Origin: Clostridiales bacterium
Lineage (GTDB): Bacteria > Bacillota > Clostridia > Lachnospirales > Lachnospiraceae
Direction: 5' to 3'
DNA length: 64,000 bases
Assembly: GCA_029010495.1 (NCBI GenBank)
Contig: JAQXKO010000025.1
Location: 62,001-126,000 of the forward strand
Under the pieces are notes generated by a model, which ran no database searches, was not told the DNA's origin, and saw nothing but the letters and a program-made list of their open reading frames with translations. Numbering within the stretch: position 1 is the stretch's first letter; each line of letters begins with the position of its first letter. The position numbers and the translations under genes were made by a program. Below, piece by piece: positions 45,429 through 57,280 of the stretch.

Positions 45429-47651
45429 GTGAGTAAATTATTATATAAGACAGATGCCGGTTTCGATTGGAATAAAGCACTTCCGGTCGGAAACGGCAGA
45501 CTTGGTGCAATGATTTTCGGAGGCCGGTCTTATGAGCGTCTTCAGTTGAATGAAGACAGTCTCTGGTATGGCGGTCCGATGGAAAGAATTAATCAGGATT
45601 CATATAAAAATCTTGAAAAAATCAGAAAACTAATTTTTGACGGAAAGATAAAGGCTGCAGAAGATCTGATTCTTCATTCTTTTTCGGGCAATCCGCCTTC
45701 AATGAGACCATATCAGCCTTTTGGGGAATTATACATTAACTACAGGGATATTGTGAGCGAGTGTGAAGATTATGAACGCGTGCTTGATATCGATAATTCC
45801 GTTCATATCGTTAAAAAAAGATGTGATAATGTATTATATACCGAAAAAATTATAGCCAGTTATCCTGACAACAGTATTGTAATTAATATTACTACAGATA
45901 ATGATGAACCGTTTAATGCTGATATAGATGCCGGTCGAATGAATTTCTATGACAGGGCATTTCACGATGAACGTAATATGTATTTTTGCGGCAATATGCC
46001 GGGAGACAATTACAGCTTCTGCGGTGGTATTACTGCATATGCCGATTCAGGTAATGTTGAATGTATTGGTCAGTATATTGTATGCAGAAATGTAATTAAT
46101 CTGACAATACTGTTTACTGCGGCAACTTCTTACAGAGAGCCTGATCCGCAGATATATGTCAAAAATATTCTTGATAATTTATCAAAAAATAGTTTTGAAT
46201 GTATATATGATAAGCATCTTAGGGATTATAAGGCTTTATATGATCATACAAAGCTTTTCCTGCAGCATGATGAACAATATGATTATGTTCCGACTGATGA
46301 AAGACTTGAAAAGCTTATTGAGGGCGGCAGTGACAACGGACTTATAAATACTTATTTTGACTTTGGTAAATATCTGTTAATCAGCTCCTCAAGAGAAGGA
46401 AGTCTTCCTGCAAATTTACAGGGAGTGTGGTGCAAAGACCTTGATCCGCCTTGGGGATGTAAGTACACAATTAATATTAACACACAGATGAATTACTGGC
46501 CGGCGGAGTTGCTTGGACTTGGAAAATGTCATTTGCCTTTGTTTGAGCTAATGTTAAAAATGTTGGATAACGGCAGGAAAACAGCAGAAAAAATGTATGG
46601 CTGCAGGGGAATTGTTGCACATCATAATACTGATTTGTGGGGCGACTGTGCACCTCAGGATTTATGGATTCCGGGAACATACTGGGTTATGAGCATACCA
46701 TGGCTGTGTACGCATATCATGAAGCATTACGAATATTCTTCTGATAAGGAATTCGTAAAAAAAATGTATCCTTTCGTCAAGGAATCAGTTCTGTTTTTTC
46801 ATGATTTTCTTGTTGAAAAGAATGGTATGTTATGTATATGTCCGTCTGTATCACCTGAAAATACATATATCCTGCCTAATGGTGAGAGAGGCAGTATATG
46901 CTTCAACTCAACGATGGATGTAGAGATTTTACGTGATCATTTTAAAAATTTCCTAAAATTATATGAAATATACGGAGATGATGATGAAGAATTTTATCAC
47001 AGGACTGAAATGATGCTTGAGAAGCTTCCTGAATTAAAAATCGGTAAGCACGGTCAGATTATGGAATGGGTTGAAGATTATGAAGAAGCTGAACCCGGTC
47101 ACAGACATATTTCCCAGCTTTATGCACTTTATCCTTCAGATCAGATTACTGTATTCGATACTCCTGAACTTGCCGATGCATGCAGGAAGACTATTGAAAG
47201 GCGATTGTCATTCGGTGGCGGTCATACCGGATGGTCAAGAGCGTGGATAATGAATATGTATGCCAGACTGTGGGAGGGAGAAAAGGTTTATGATAACCTG
47301 ATGCTCTTATTAAAACAGTCTACACTGACTAATCTGTTTGACAATCATCCGCCTTTTCAGATTGATGGTAATTTTGGCTCCGTTGCAGCCATTTGCGAAG
47401 CATTTGTCCAGACTAATAAAGACAGGGTATTTATATGTCCGGCTTTATCAAAGCGATTCGGCTCAGGTAAGATTGAAAATCTGTGCATTCCGGGCGGCGG
47501 ACGAGTTTCAATTGTTTTTAAAGACGGAAATGTAATTGAATTTACAATTTCCTCCCTTGTTGATAATTATTCATCAAAGGTGTTTTGTAATGAAAAAGAA
47601 TATATTGTAAATCTGAACAGGGATGAAGCATTTACAGTATGCTTCAATTAA
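45429..47651 (+). CDS. GH95 family glycoside hydrolase (alpha-L-fucosidase/galactosidase type)
   Basis: ALPVGNGRLGAMIFGGRSYERLQLNEDSLWYGGP, LPANLQGVWCKDLDPPWGCKYTININTQMNYWPAELLGL, FQIDGNFGSVAAICE; GTG start; no signal peptide. Confidence 0.88.
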   Translation: MSKLLYKTDAGFDWNKALPVGNGRLGAMIFGGRSYERLQLNEDSLWYGGPMERINQDSYKNLEKIRKLIFDGKIKAAEDLILHSFSGNPPSMRPYQPFGELYINYRDIVSECEDYERVLDIDNSVHIVKKRCDNVLYTEKIIASYPDNSIVINITTDNDEPFNADIDAGRMNFYDRAFHDERNMYFCGNMPGDNYSFCGGITAYADSGNVECIGQYIVCRNVINLTILFTAATSYREPDPQIYVKNILDNLSKNSFECIYDKHLRDYKALYDHTKLFLQHDEQYDYVPTDERLEKLIEGGSDNGLINTYFDFGKYLLISSSREGSLPANLQGVWCKDLDPPWGCKYTININTQMNYWPAELLGLGKCHLPLFELMLKMLDNGRKTAEKMYGCRGIVAHHNTDLWGDCAPQDLWIPGTYWVMSIPWLCTHIMKHYEYSSDKEFVKKMYPFVKESVLFFHDFLVEKNGMLCICPSVSPENTYILPNGERGSICFNSTMDVEILRDHFKNFLKLYEIYGDDDEEFYHRTEMMLEKLPELKIGKHGQIMEWVEDYEEAEPGHRHISQLYALYPSDQITVFDTPELADACRKTIERRLSFGGGHTGWSRAWIMNMYARLWEGEKVYDNLMLLLKQSTLTNLFDNHPPFQIDGNFGSVAAICEAFVQTNKDRVFICPALSKRFGSGKIENLCIPGGGRVSIVFKDGNVIEFTISSLVDNYSSKVFCNEKEYIVNLNRDEAFTVCFN

Positions 47652-48324
47652 TACTTTTGTTTATTATCAATTCAAAAAGCTTATTTATTGCGGTATTCAA
47701 TCCGCCAATCTTATTAATTAATCCAAGATTCACACAGGTTGCTGCGTCTAACATTGAACCAACATCCTGTGTGAGTTCTTTTTTATTGTTTATTATCCGT
47801 TTATAATCATTCTTTCTGATTAGACTGTTTTTTACTATATATTCAGTAACCCTGTTTTGTAATTTATCTATATATTCATATGATATTTCTGAGCCGATCA
47901 TTGTTCCGGTAAAGCGTACCGGATGTGCAAGCATAAGGCCTGATGGTGCAATATAGCTTATATCTGCAGATATGGCAATAGGTATGCCTATGGAGTGACA
48001 GGTGCCGATTGTAAGTGATACGACAGGTTTGGTAATTGTTGAAATACATTCTGCCAAAGCAAGTCCTGCATCTACGTCTCCGCCAGTTGTATGGATAAGT
48101 ATAAACAGACCTGAAATGTCAGGATCTGTTTCAACCATTGTAAGAATAGGGAAAAGATGTTCATAACATGTGGATTTATAGCCTGAATTAGTAACGACAT
48201 GTCCTTCAATTTCGCCTATGATTTGTAAGTAACAAATTTTCACTCCTGATTTATCATGAAAAAAAGAAAATCCATATTCTTTAATCTGTTCATAACTGTC
48301 CATATTATTATATTCTCCGTGCAA
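47644..48324 (-). CDS. tepA: ClpP-family serine protease, TepA/YmfB-like
   Basis: TTGGDVDAGLALAECISTITKPVVSLTIGTCHSIGIPIAISADISYIAPSGLMLAHPVR, with HSIG serine and HPVR histidine contexts; next to ftsK/spoIIIE. Confidence 0.85.
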   Translation of the reverse strand: MHGEYNNMDSYEQIKEYGFSFFHDKSGVKICYLQIIGEIEGHVVTNSGYKSTCYEHLFPILTMVETDPDISGLFILIHTTGGDVDAGLALAECISTITKPVVSLTIGTCHSIGIPIAISADISYIAPSGLMLAHPVRFTGTMIGSEISYEYIDKLQNRVTEYIVKNSLIRKNDYKRIINNKKELTQDVGSMLDAATCVNLGLINKIGGLNTAINKLFELIINKSIN

Positions 48325-48452
48325 ACATATTTATTGTATTATTATTTCCGAAAAATTTATGTTTGATACAATATATAGGTTTAATTTTTTAATTGATTGT
48401 GATATAATGAAGAAGACTATGGATTAATTAACTTTGGGATGGAGGATAAGAA

Positions 48453-49298
48453 ATGACTTTTATTGAATTTCTGAAAATAATTTTCTTCGGTATTGTAGAG
48501 GGTATTACTGAATGGCTTCCTGTCAGCAGTACAGGTCATATGCTGTTAGTTGACCAGTTCATCAGATTAGATGTTTCCGAGCAGTTTTTTAATGTGTTTC
48601 TCGTTGTGATACAGCTCGGTGCGATTCTGGCAGTAGTAATGATTTTCTTCAATAAAATATGGCCTTTTTGCAACAATAAAGAAGATTATTACCTGAATAT
48701 TCCAAAGGTTGTACTTTGGATAAAAATAATTATTGCCTGTCTTCCGGCTGCAGTGATAGGCTTATTGTTTGAAGATAAGATTGATGCAATTTTTTATACG
48801 GACAAAACAGCACCATATACTGTCGGAACCACACTTCTTCTTTACGGTATTTTATTTATTGTAATTGAAAGATACAATAAAACCCGTACTCCCAAATATA
48901 ACAGTATTGATCGACTGCCGATAAAAATTGCGTTTTTAATTGGCGTATTTCAGATTCTTGCCATAATTCCGGGTACTTCAAGATCCGGAGCTACGATTCT
49001 CGGAGCGATTCTTATCGGAACAAGCAGAAGTGTAGCAGCAGAATTTACGTTTTACCTTGCAATTCCGGTAATGTTTGGAGCAAGTCTTCTTAAAATTGTC
49101 AAATTTATTTCTAATTACGGAATGTTTTCCGGAAATGAAATAGTGATTTTATTGACAGGATGTATTGTATCGTTTATGGTATCATTTTTTGTTATTAAAT
49201 TCTTTATGGATTATATTAAAAAACATGATTTTTCATTCTTTGGTATATATAGAATTGTGCTTGGTGTAATTGTTCTATTATATTTTTCTTTAAGATAA
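48453..49298 (+). CDS. uppP: Undecaprenyl-diphosphatase (UppP/BacA)
   Basis: [41 protein letters not shown]. Confidence 0.94.
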   Translation: MTFIEFLKIIFFGIVEGITEWLPVSSTGHMLLVDQFIRLDVSEQFFNVFLVVIQLGAILAVVMIFFNKIWPFCNNKEDYYLNIPKVVLWIKIIIACLPAAVIGLLFEDKIDAIFYTDKTAPYTVGTTLLLYGILFIVIERYNKTRTPKYNSIDRLPIKIAFLIGVFQILAIIPGTSRSGATILGAILIGTSRSVAAEFTFYLAIPVMFGASLLKIVKFISNYGMFSGNEIVILLTGCIVSFMVSFFVIKFFMDYIKKHDFSFFGIYRIVLGVIVLLYFSLR

Positions 49299-49314
49299 CA
49301 GTTTGGAGGAAAAA

Positions 49315-52314
49315 ATGTCAGAAACAAAGAAAACCGGTGCTGTTAAAAATAACAGTAACGCAAAAAATCCAGTAAAAAAAGAACAGAATTCAAAAAAAGA
49401 GTCTTCAGCTAAAAAAACGAAGAATTCTACTGAGTTTGAAAAATACAGAAATAATAAAAAGAAGGGCGCTGCTCCCCGCGAGGAAAGCATTGAGGAAATA
49501 AATGAAACAATCCGTCGCGGCGAATTATCTTTTCAGGAAACCATGCGCGGACGTAAAGTTAAGGATGAGATTATAATTATCGTATCCTTTCTTTTAAGTC
49601 TGCTGATGGTTCTGTCTTATTTTGATTTGTGCGGAATTATCGGTACAATGCTTAATTGTATCCTGTTTGGTATGATGGGTGTCTTTGCATATGTGTTTCC
49701 GATTGTCTTTTTCGGTTTTGTATTATTTCTGCTTGCAAACAGGTATAACTCTTTGTCCAGAAGCAAGATAACACTCTGTGCAATAATTATAATATGCATA
49801 ACGTCAATAATACATATACTTTCCGTTTATGACAATGTTACATTTTTCGGCAGCTTTGCCGAAGGCTTCAAAAATAAAAGCGGAGGCGGCTTTGCAGGTG
49901 AGCTTCTTGCATGGCCTTTCTGTCATCTTTTCGGTAAAATAGCAGCAATTATTATTGAAATAGTAATTATTATAGTATCCTTCATGTTACTTACCGGTAA
50001 GGCTTTGTTATCTATTGTAGGTAATAAATCCAAGCAGGAGTATAAAAATATTACTCAAAAAAAGAAAGAATTTGATGCGGCCAGGGTTAAAAGAAAATAC
50101 GAGGAAAATATTGCCCGTACTAACTACAACAGAAATAATTATATATCCGGTACTGATAAGGGGCTGTATTCCGTACCTGTTGACAATGCAAACAAGCAGG
50201 GTGAATTTATTCCCAGGAAAACTAATGAAAGCTTCTTGAAAAGGCTTAAACAGACTGGCGGTAATTTTGAAGAAAATAAAAAGCCTGTTGAAAATGAAGC
50301 TTCAGTTGCTGAAGCTCCAAAAAATGAGCCCGACAGTGGTCTTGACATGATCGAAATTACAGGTTTGCCTGCTGAAGCTAAGAAAAATGATGAAGAAGTA
50401 TATGTTTCCGAATTGAAGAGAAAGTTCGGTACGTCTGATGAAAAAGAATATATAAATAATGAGATAACAAAGGATGCAAATTATGACAGTGAGGTATTTG
50501 CAGATAAAAAGAAGGTTGATTCTTCAGACAGACCGTTTATAACAGATGAATCAGACGTTATTTCAAATCAGGCTTCGTCAAATTTCGGTATGCCTGCAAA
50601 TAAAGATTCGTCAACACTTACAAAATCTTCAAATCCGGCTGTGTTTGCCCGAGGAGATTATAAAAAGATTACATCATCATCGGAAAATTTATCACACAGC
50701 ATTAACGGTCTTCAAAATCAGCCGTCAGCTTCTCCGGTGAATGATGCGACTTCGCAGTCATTTATTAAAGAAAAGGTTAAAAAGATCGCTAAACCATATA
50801 AATATCCGCCAATCAGTCTGCTTAAGAGAGCAGGGGCAGCTGCCGGCTCTTCTAAAAATGAAAACAGGGAAGTTGCCAAAAAACTTGAGGATACTCTTAA
50901 AAGCTTCGGCGTGGATGTTGATGTTGACTACAATGCAATCAGTTGCGGACCAAGCGTAACCAGATATGAACTTATTCCGAAGCCGGGTGTAAAGGTAAGC
51001 AGGATAACAGGCCTTGCCGATGATATTAAGCTTAATCTGGCCGCATCAGACATCAGAATTGAAGCACCGATTCCGGGTAAATCAGCCATAGGTATTGAGG
51101 TGCCTAACAAGGTAAACCAGATTGTTACTCTTGGGGATTTGATTTGCTCTAATGAATTTAGAAATTCAGATAAGAAGCTGACATTTGCAGTCGGTAAGGA
51201 TATCGGAGGACAGGTTAAGATAGCAGATATTTCAAGAATGCCTCATCTGCTTATTGCCGGTGCTACGGGTTCAGGTAAGTCTGTATGTATCAATACATTA
51301 ATTGTCAGTATATTGTATAAAGCATCACCGGAGGATGTTAAGCTTATTTTAGTTGATCCGAAGGTCGTTGAGTTGTCGGTATACAATGGAATACCGCACC
51401 TTCTGATTCCTGTTGTAACTGATCCTAAAAAGGCATCTGGTGCACTTTTCTGGGCTGTACATGAAATGGATGAGCGTTATCAGAAATTCGCAAAGCTCGG
51501 CGTCAGGGATTTGACTGGATATAATGAAAGTATTAAAAACAGGAAAGAGCCGTTTGTTGATGAAAAGGGTGAAGAATATACCAAACTTCCTCAAATTGTA
51601 ATTGTAATTGACGAGCTTGCGGACCTTATGATGGTTGCACCGGGTGAGGTTGAAGAGCATATATGCAGACTTGCACAGCTTGCACGTGCGGCAGGTATTC
51701 ACCTTGTAATTGCAACGCAGAGGCCTACAGTAAATGTCATTACCGGACTTATTAAAGCTAATGTACCGTCACGAATTGCATTTGCTGTTTCTTCTCAGAT
51801 TGATTCAAGGACAATTATTGACATGGCCGGAGCAGAAAAACTCCTCGGAAAGGGTGATATGCTTTTCTTCCCACAGGGACTTACCAAGCCTGTTCGAGTG
51901 CAGGGCGCTTTTGTTTCTGATAATGAGGTCAGTGATATTGTAAACTTTGTTAAACAAAACAATGAAATTGATTATGATGACGAGATTGAGCAGAAGATGA
52001 ATACAGCTGCCAGCGAAAACAAAAATTCCAAAGGCAACGGACAGACCGGTTTAGACGCCCAGTCGTCAGGTCCTTCCAATGATTATGATGAATATATCTA
52101 TGCATCCGGAATTTTTATTATTTCTAAGGAAAAAGCTTCTATCGGTGCTCTTCAGCGCCAATTTAAAATCGGTTTTAACAGAGCCGCACGAATAATGGAC
52201 CAGCTTGCCGATTTCGGTGTAGTAGGACCTGAAGAGGGTACTAAGCCAAGACAGATACTTATGACTGCAGATGCATTTGAAAAATTTGCAGTTGAAAAAG
52301 GATTAAAGAATTAA
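49315..52314 (+). CDS. DNA translocase FtsK/SpoIIIE
   Basis: N-terminal TM cluster; [63 protein letters not shown]-terminal gamma domain. Confidence 0.95.
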   Translation: MSETKKTGAVKNNSNAKNPVKKEQNSKKESSAKKTKNSTEFEKYRNNKKKGAAPREESIEEINETIRRGELSFQETMRGRKVKDEIIIIVSFLLSLLMVLSYFDLCGIIGTMLNCILFGMMGVFAYVFPIVFFGFVLFLLANRYNSLSRSKITLCAIIIICITSIIHILSVYDNVTFFGSFAEGFKNKSGGGFAGELLAWPFCHLFGKIAAIIIEIVIIIVSFMLLTGKALLSIVGNKSKQEYKNITQKKKEFDAARVKRKYEENIARTNYNRNNYISGTDKGLYSVPVDNANKQGEFIPRKTNESFLKRLKQTGGNFEENKKPVENEASVAEAPKNEPDSGLDMIEITGLPAEAKKNDEEVYVSELKRKFGTSDEKEYINNEITKDANYDSEVFADKKKVDSSDRPFITDESDVISNQASSNFGMPANKDSSTLTKSSNPAVFARGDYKKITSSSENLSHSINGLQNQPSASPVNDATSQSFIKEKVKKIAKPYKYPPISLLKRAGAAAGSSKNENREVAKKLEDTLKSFGVDVDVDYNAISCGPSVTRYELIPKPGVKVSRITGLADDIKLNLAASDIRIEAPIPGKSAIGIEVPNKVNQIVTLGDLICSNEFRNSDKKLTFAVGKDIGGQVKIADISRMPHLLIAGATGSGKSVCINTLIVSILYKASPEDVKLILVDPKVVELSVYNGIPHLLIPVVTDPKKASGALFWAVHEMDERYQKFAKLGVRDLTGYNESIKNRKEPFVDEKGEEYTKLPQIVIVIDELADLMMVAPGEVEEHICRLAQLARAAGIHLVIATQRPTVNVITGLIKANVPSRIAFAVSSQIDSRTIIDMAGAEKLLGKGDMLFFPQGLTKPVRVQGAFVSDNEVSDIVNFVKQNNEIDYDDEIEQKMNTAASENKNSKGNGQTGLDAQSSGPSNDYDEYIYASGIFIISKEKASIGALQRQFKIGFNRAARIMDQLADFGVVGPEEGTKPRQILMTADAFEKFAVEKGLKN

Positions 52315-52330
52315 TTTTTATGAGGATATT

Positions 52331-54250
52331 ATGGGTAAAATTAAGCTTCTTGATAAGGATACAATTAATAAAATTGCAGCAGGTGAAGTTGTAGAAAGAC
52401 CTGTATCGGTTGTAAAAGAATTAATTGAAAATTCTATTGATGCAGGTGCTACCATGATATCCTGTGAAATAAAGGACGGCGGCAGAACCTTTATAAGAAT
52501 TACCGATAACGGCTGCGGCTTTGCTTCGGAAGATATAGAAATAGCTTTTTTACGTCATTCAACGAGTAAAATCAGGGGCGAGGAAGACTTAACTAATATT
52601 AAGAGCCTCGGCTTTAGAGGTGAGGCATTAAGCAGTATTTCCGCAGTAAGCAGGGTTGAACTGCTGACAAAAACAGCTGATGATTTCTTCGGTCACAGGT
52701 TTATTTGTGAAGGAGGAGAAAACAGAAGTTTTGAAGATGCAGGCACGCCAAACGGTACTACTATTATTGTAAGGGATTTGTTTTTTAATGTTCCGGCAAG
52801 AAGAAAGTTTCTTAAATCTGCCATGACTGAGGCAGGATACATCAATGATACAGTCAACAGGCTTGCTGAATCACATCCTGATATTTCTTTCAGATTTATC
52901 AATCAGGGAAAGACCATATTGTTTACAAACGGAAACTGTAACGAAAAGGATACACTGTATTCAATATACGGCAGGGATATTGCATCTAATCTTATCAAGG
53001 TGAACTGTGATTCACCTGAATGCAGTATAACCGGATATATCGGAAAGCCTTGTATAATGCGTGGAAATCGTGTTCATGAAAATTATTATATAAACGGCAG
53101 ATACAGTAAATCGGTTATCATTACTAAAGCAATCGAAGAAGCATATAAGGGTTATTCAATGCAGCATAAATATCCCTTCACCTCCCTTCATTTTGAGTTT
53201 CCTTTAGAAAAGCTTGATATTAATGTGCATCCTACTAAAATGGAAGTCCGTTTACTGGACGGCGACTTTTATTATAATAAAATATATCAGACTATTCTTT
53301 ATGCACTTAAGTCAAGCAATATGATTGTTGATGCCGGTTATGAGAAAACAGCTAAAAATACTGATTCCGACAACATACTTGACAGTAAACCTTTTCCTTT
53401 TGAACAGTCCAGAATTAATGATTCTTCTGAACTAAATAATAAATCAAATATCCCTTCGGGTTATTCATATAATAATTCATTTAATGTTACTGTTCCGGAC
53501 AGCTTTAAAGAAAAGGATTATTCATATAATGAGCCGACTGAAATTAAGTTGAAAAAAGATAATAATATCGTTACCTGTGAAGTGCCCGTGAAAGCCTCAA
53601 TTCAGCCTGAAATTTCAGATTTTACGCAGCTTTCTTTTGATGATAAGGAAAGCTTTATGAATGATAAAGAAGCAATTGATTATAAAATAGTTGGTCAGAT
53701 TTTTAATACATATTGGATTGTTGAGCTTAATGAAACTATTTTTTGTATTGACCAGCATGCTGCCCACGAAAAAATCATATATGAGCGTATTTTAAAAAGA
53801 TATCGTAACAGGGAGACCATGTCACAGCAGATTTTCCCGCCTGTGGTTGTAACTTTATCTTTACTTGAAATTGAGGTTCTGAAGCGATATAGGGAATATA
53901 TTGAAAAGCTTGGTTTTGAGATATCTGAATTTGGGGGAAGAGAATATAACATTAGTGCAGTTCCGACCGATTTATTTGGTTTGTTGCCGGAAGACTTCTT
54001 TAATACCCTGTTAGATTCATTATTTGACTCACCCGTTAAAGGGGAAATGGATTTTATCGTTGATAAAATTGCCGGAATGGCCTGTAAGGCAGCAATTAAA
54101 GGTAACATGAGTATTTCTTCTTCGGTAGCAAATGAAGTGATTAAAGAATTGTTACAGCTTGAAAATCCATATAATTGTCCTCATGGAAGACCTGTTATTA
54201 TTTCAATTTCCAAAAAGGATATAGAGAAAAAATTTAAACGTATTATTTAA
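52331..54250 (+). CDS. mutL: DNA mismatch repair protein MutL
   Basis: IAAGEVVERPVSVVKELIENSIDAGA, GFRGEALSSISAVS, FCIDQHAAHEKIIYE. Confidence 0.95.
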   Translation: MGKIKLLDKDTINKIAAGEVVERPVSVVKELIENSIDAGATMISCEIKDGGRTFIRITDNGCGFASEDIEIAFLRHSTSKIRGEEDLTNIKSLGFRGEALSSISAVSRVELLTKTADDFFGHRFICEGGENRSFEDAGTPNGTTIIVRDLFFNVPARRKFLKSAMTEAGYINDTVNRLAESHPDISFRFINQGKTILFTNGNCNEKDTLYSIYGRDIASNLIKVNCDSPECSITGYIGKPCIMRGNRVHENYYINGRYSKSVIITKAIEEAYKGYSMQHKYPFTSLHFEFPLEKLDINVHPTKMEVRLLDGDFYYNKIYQTILYALKSSNMIVDAGYEKTAKNTDSDNILDSKPFPFEQSRINDSSELNNKSNIPSGYSYNNSFNVTVPDSFKEKDYSYNEPTEIKLKKDNNIVTCEVPVKASIQPEISDFTQLSFDDKESFMNDKEAIDYKIVGQIFNTYWIVELNETIFCIDQHAAHEKIIYERILKRYRNRETMSQQIFPPVVVTLSLLEIEVLKRYREYIEKLGFEISEFGGREYNISAVPTDLFGLLPEDFFNTLLDSLFDSPVKGEMDFIVDKIAGMACKAAIKGNMSISSSVANEVIKELLQLENPYNCPHGRPVIISISKKDIEKKFKRII

Positions 54251-54259
54251 GGAGAACAA

Positions 54260-55198
54260 ATGATTCCGTTAATTATTTTATCAGGTCCAACGGCTGTCGG
54301 AAAAACAAAACTGTCTATTGAGCTTGCCAGGTCATTAAATGCAGAGATAATCAGTGCTGATTCGATGCAGGTATATAGGGGTATGGATATAGGCACTGCT
54401 AAAATAACAGCTGATGAAATGGAGGGAATCAGACACCACCTCATAGATATTATTTCACCGTTTGATGAATGGAACGTTACCGAATTTGTTAAAAGATCAA
54501 AAGAGGCGATTAATGAAATTGTTGCCGGAGGAAAAGTACCTATTGTTACCGGCGGAACCGGATTTTATATTCAGGCTTTGATAAAAGATGTTGATTTTTC
54601 AAATGAAGAGGATACGTCAGTCAGAGATGAGCTTATTAGAACTGCTGATGAAAAAGGTTCGGAGTTTCTGTATCAGATGTTACGGGAGGTTGACCCCGAG
54701 TCTGCTGAAATCATTCATAAAAATAACTTAAAACGTGTTATCAGGGCATTGGAATTTTTCAGACTGCACGGCAAAAAAATATCTGAGCACAACAAGGAAC
54801 AGACAGTTGATAATTCGCCTTATAATTATCTTTATTTTGTACTAAATGATGAACGGAGCAGGCTATACGAAAGAATTGACAGACGTGTTGATACTATGAT
54901 TGATAACGGGCTTGTTGATGAAGTTGCTTCATTACGAAACCGTGGTCTTGACTTAAGCTATGTATCAATGCAGGGACTCGGATACAAAGAAATATACCGT
55001 TATCTTTCCGGAGAAATCACTTTAGATGAAGCGGTTTATATTTTAAAAAGGGATACAAGACATTTTGCAAAACGTCAGCTTACATGGTTTAAAAGAGAAG
55101 AGAACGTTATTATGTTTGATAAAAGCAGATATAATAACGATAATGAAATACTTAATGAAATGGTTGAGCTTTACCGCAGAAAAATTTCAGGAAATTAA
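54260..55198 (+). CDS. miaA: tRNA dimethylallyltransferase
   Basis: LSGPTAVGKTKLSIELARSLNAEIISADSMQVYRGMDIGTAK. Confidence 0.95.
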   Translation: MIPLIILSGPTAVGKTKLSIELARSLNAEIISADSMQVYRGMDIGTAKITADEMEGIRHHLIDIISPFDEWNVTEFVKRSKEAINEIVAGGKVPIVTGGTGFYIQALIKDVDFSNEEDTSVRDELIRTADEKGSEFLYQMLREVDPESAEIIHKNNLKRVIRALEFFRLHGKKISEHNKEQTVDNSPYNYLYFVLNDERSRLYERIDRRVDTMIDNGLVDEVASLRNRGLDLSYVSMQGLGYKEIYRYLSGEITLDEAVYILKRDTRHFAKRQLTWFKREENVIMFDKSRYNNDNEILNEMVELYRRKISGN

Positions 55199-55218
55199 TT
55201 TTTATGAGAGGAATCGGG

Positions 55219-56499
55219 ATGGATTTAAATAATATATATAATGAACTTGGTGTTGATAAGGAGGTTTTTGATTTCTGCAGTGATATTGAAGCAACACTTA
55301 AGAATCGCTTTGATGCGATTGATAAAATCGCTGAATATAATCAGCTTAAGGTATTAAATGCATTCAGAAGCTGTAAGGTTAGCGAAGGCTGTCTTTATGG
55401 TTCTACGGGCTACGGTTATAATGATATGGGCAGGGATACTCTTGAGGAGGTTTATGCAAAGGTATTTAATACTGAGAGCGCGCTTGTAAGGTCACAGATT
55501 GCCTGCGGAACACATGCTTTGTCAACTGCTTTGTTTGCGATATTAAGACCGGGTGATGAATTGCTGTCACCGGTTGGTAAACCATATGATACCTTAGAGG
55601 GAATAATCGGTATTAATCCTCTGCCGGGAAGTCTTACGGAATTCGGAGTTACCTACAGACAGGTAGATTTACTGGAGGACGGAGGCTTTGATTATGAAAA
55701 AATCAGAGATTCCATAAATGCTAAAACCAAGCTTATTACAATCCAGCGTTCTAAAGGTTACCAGACAAGACCGACTTTATCGGTTGAAAGAATCGGTGAG
55801 CTTATTAAATTTGTCAAGGGTGTAAAACCGGATGTAATCGTTATGGTTGATAACTGTTACGGTGAATTTGTCGAAATTATTGAGCCGAGTGATGTCGGAG
55901 CTGATCTCTGCATCGGTTCCCTTATTAAAAATCCTGGCGGCGGTCTTGCACCGACAGGTGGTTATATTGTAGGTAAAAAATCATTGGTTGATTTATGCGC
56001 CTACAGACTTACAACACCCGGATTAGGTAAAGAGGTCGGAGCCTCTCTTGGAGTAAACACTTCTTTTTATCAGGGACTTTTCCTTGCTCCTACAATTGTT
56101 GCGGGAGCACTTAAAGGTGCCATATTTGCAGCCTGCGTATATGAAAAGCTCGGTTACAGATGCGTTCCTGATGCCACTGAACCGAGATATGATATTATAC
56201 AATCTGTTGTACTTGGTTCTCCCGAAAAGCTGATTGCGTTTTGTAAGGGAATACAGGCGGCAGCACCGGTGGACAGCTTTGTTGTTCCCGAACCATGGCC
56301 TATGCCGGGATATCAAAGCGATGTAATTATGGCTGCAGGAGCATTTATTCAGGGCTCATCAATTGAATTATCTGCAGACGGACCGCTTACGGAACCTTAC
56401 GCAGTATATTTTCAGGGCGGATTAACGTGGTTTCATGCAAAATATGGTATTATTATGTCGCTTGAAATGCTATATAAAGAAAAATTAATAACTCTTTAA
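55219..56499 (+). CDS. Methionine gamma-lyase family protein (aluminium-resistance/YnbB-like PLP enzyme)
   Basis: STGYGYNDMGRDTLEEVYAKVFNTESALVRSQIACGTHALSTALFAILRPGDELL, GSLIKNPGGGLAPTGGYIVGK. Confidence 0.88.
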   Translation: MDLNNIYNELGVDKEVFDFCSDIEATLKNRFDAIDKIAEYNQLKVLNAFRSCKVSEGCLYGSTGYGYNDMGRDTLEEVYAKVFNTESALVRSQIACGTHALSTALFAILRPGDELLSPVGKPYDTLEGIIGINPLPGSLTEFGVTYRQVDLLEDGGFDYEKIRDSINAKTKLITIQRSKGYQTRPTLSVERIGELIKFVKGVKPDVIVMVDNCYGEFVEIIEPSDVGADLCIGSLIKNPGGGLAPTGGYIVGKKSLVDLCAYRLTTPGLGKEVGASLGVNTSFYQGLFLAPTIVAGALKGAIFAACVYEKLGYRCVPDATEPRYDIIQSVVLGSPEKLIAFCKGIQAAAPVDSFVVPEPWPMPGYQSDVIMAAGAFIQGSSIELSADGPLTEPYAVYFQGGLTWFHAKYGIIMSLEMLYKEKLITL

Positions 56500-56581
56500 T
56501 ACCAATTTGAGATATTTTATGGTAATATAATAAATTATTATATATTGTTCTGGCACACAACATTTTTTTACGGAGGATGTT

Positions 56582-57268
56582 ATGGGCAATATTGATAATT
56601 GGACAATTAATGAAAAACCATATGAAAAATGTAAGGAGTACGGCCCTTCGTCACTGACTGATTCGGAGCTTCTTGCTGTTATATTAAGGACAGGCAGTAA
56701 AGATATTTCAGTATTTGAATTATCAAAGAAGATGCTTGGTTCAAACAGTGATGGCAAAGCTTTGATGAAATTGTCTGAAAAGACAGCCTACGAGCTTATG
56801 CAATATCCGGGGATTGGACAGATTAAGGCAATTCTGCTTGAATGTATATTCGAGCTTGCAAGACGTCTGTGGAAGATAAGAATAGACAGACCAGTTAAAT
56901 TCAATAATCCCTCTGAAATTGCAAATTATTATTATGAGGATATGAAATACCTGAAGGTTGAACAGGTAAAGCTGCTGCTTTTAAATACAAAGGGCGGTCT
57001 GATAAAGGAATTGACCTTATCTTCGGGTACTGTCAATCATTGTCTTGTGTCTTCACGAGAAATATTGATTGAATGCCTCAGATATGAAGCGGTCAATTTT
57101 ATTTTGATTCACAATCATCCTACAGGCGACCCTGCGCCGAGCATTGAAGATATTGAACTTACGAAAAATATAGACAGCGCTGCATGTATAGTAGGAGTAA
57201 ATCTTATTGATCATATTGTGATAGGTGACCATTGCTATGTCAGTTTGAAGGAAGAAAGATACATATAA
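56582..57268 (+). CDS. radC: RadC family JAMM-domain protein
   Basis: GPSSLTDSELLAVILRTGS, LILIHNHPTGDPAPS-type motif (FILIHNHPTGDPAPSIEDIELT). Confidence 0.92.
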   Translation: MGNIDNWTINEKPYEKCKEYGPSSLTDSELLAVILRTGSKDISVFELSKKMLGSNSDGKALMKLSEKTAYELMQYPGIGQIKAILLECIFELARRLWKIRIDRPVKFNNPSEIANYYYEDMKYLKVEQVKLLLLNTKGGLIKELTLSSGTVNHCLVSSREILIECLRYEAVNFILIHNHPTGDPAPSIEDIELTKNIDSAACIVGVNLIDHIVIGDHCYVSLKEERYI

Positions 57269-57280
57269 AAGGAGATAAAG

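Noticed and set aside
48362-48408. Promoter for uppP (TTGATA ... TATAAT)
   Set aside because: The TATAAT is good, but the only clear -35 is 34 nt away, so I did not annotate a pair
56507-56531. TTGAGA...TATAAT promoter for radC
   Set aside because: Spacer is only 13 nt
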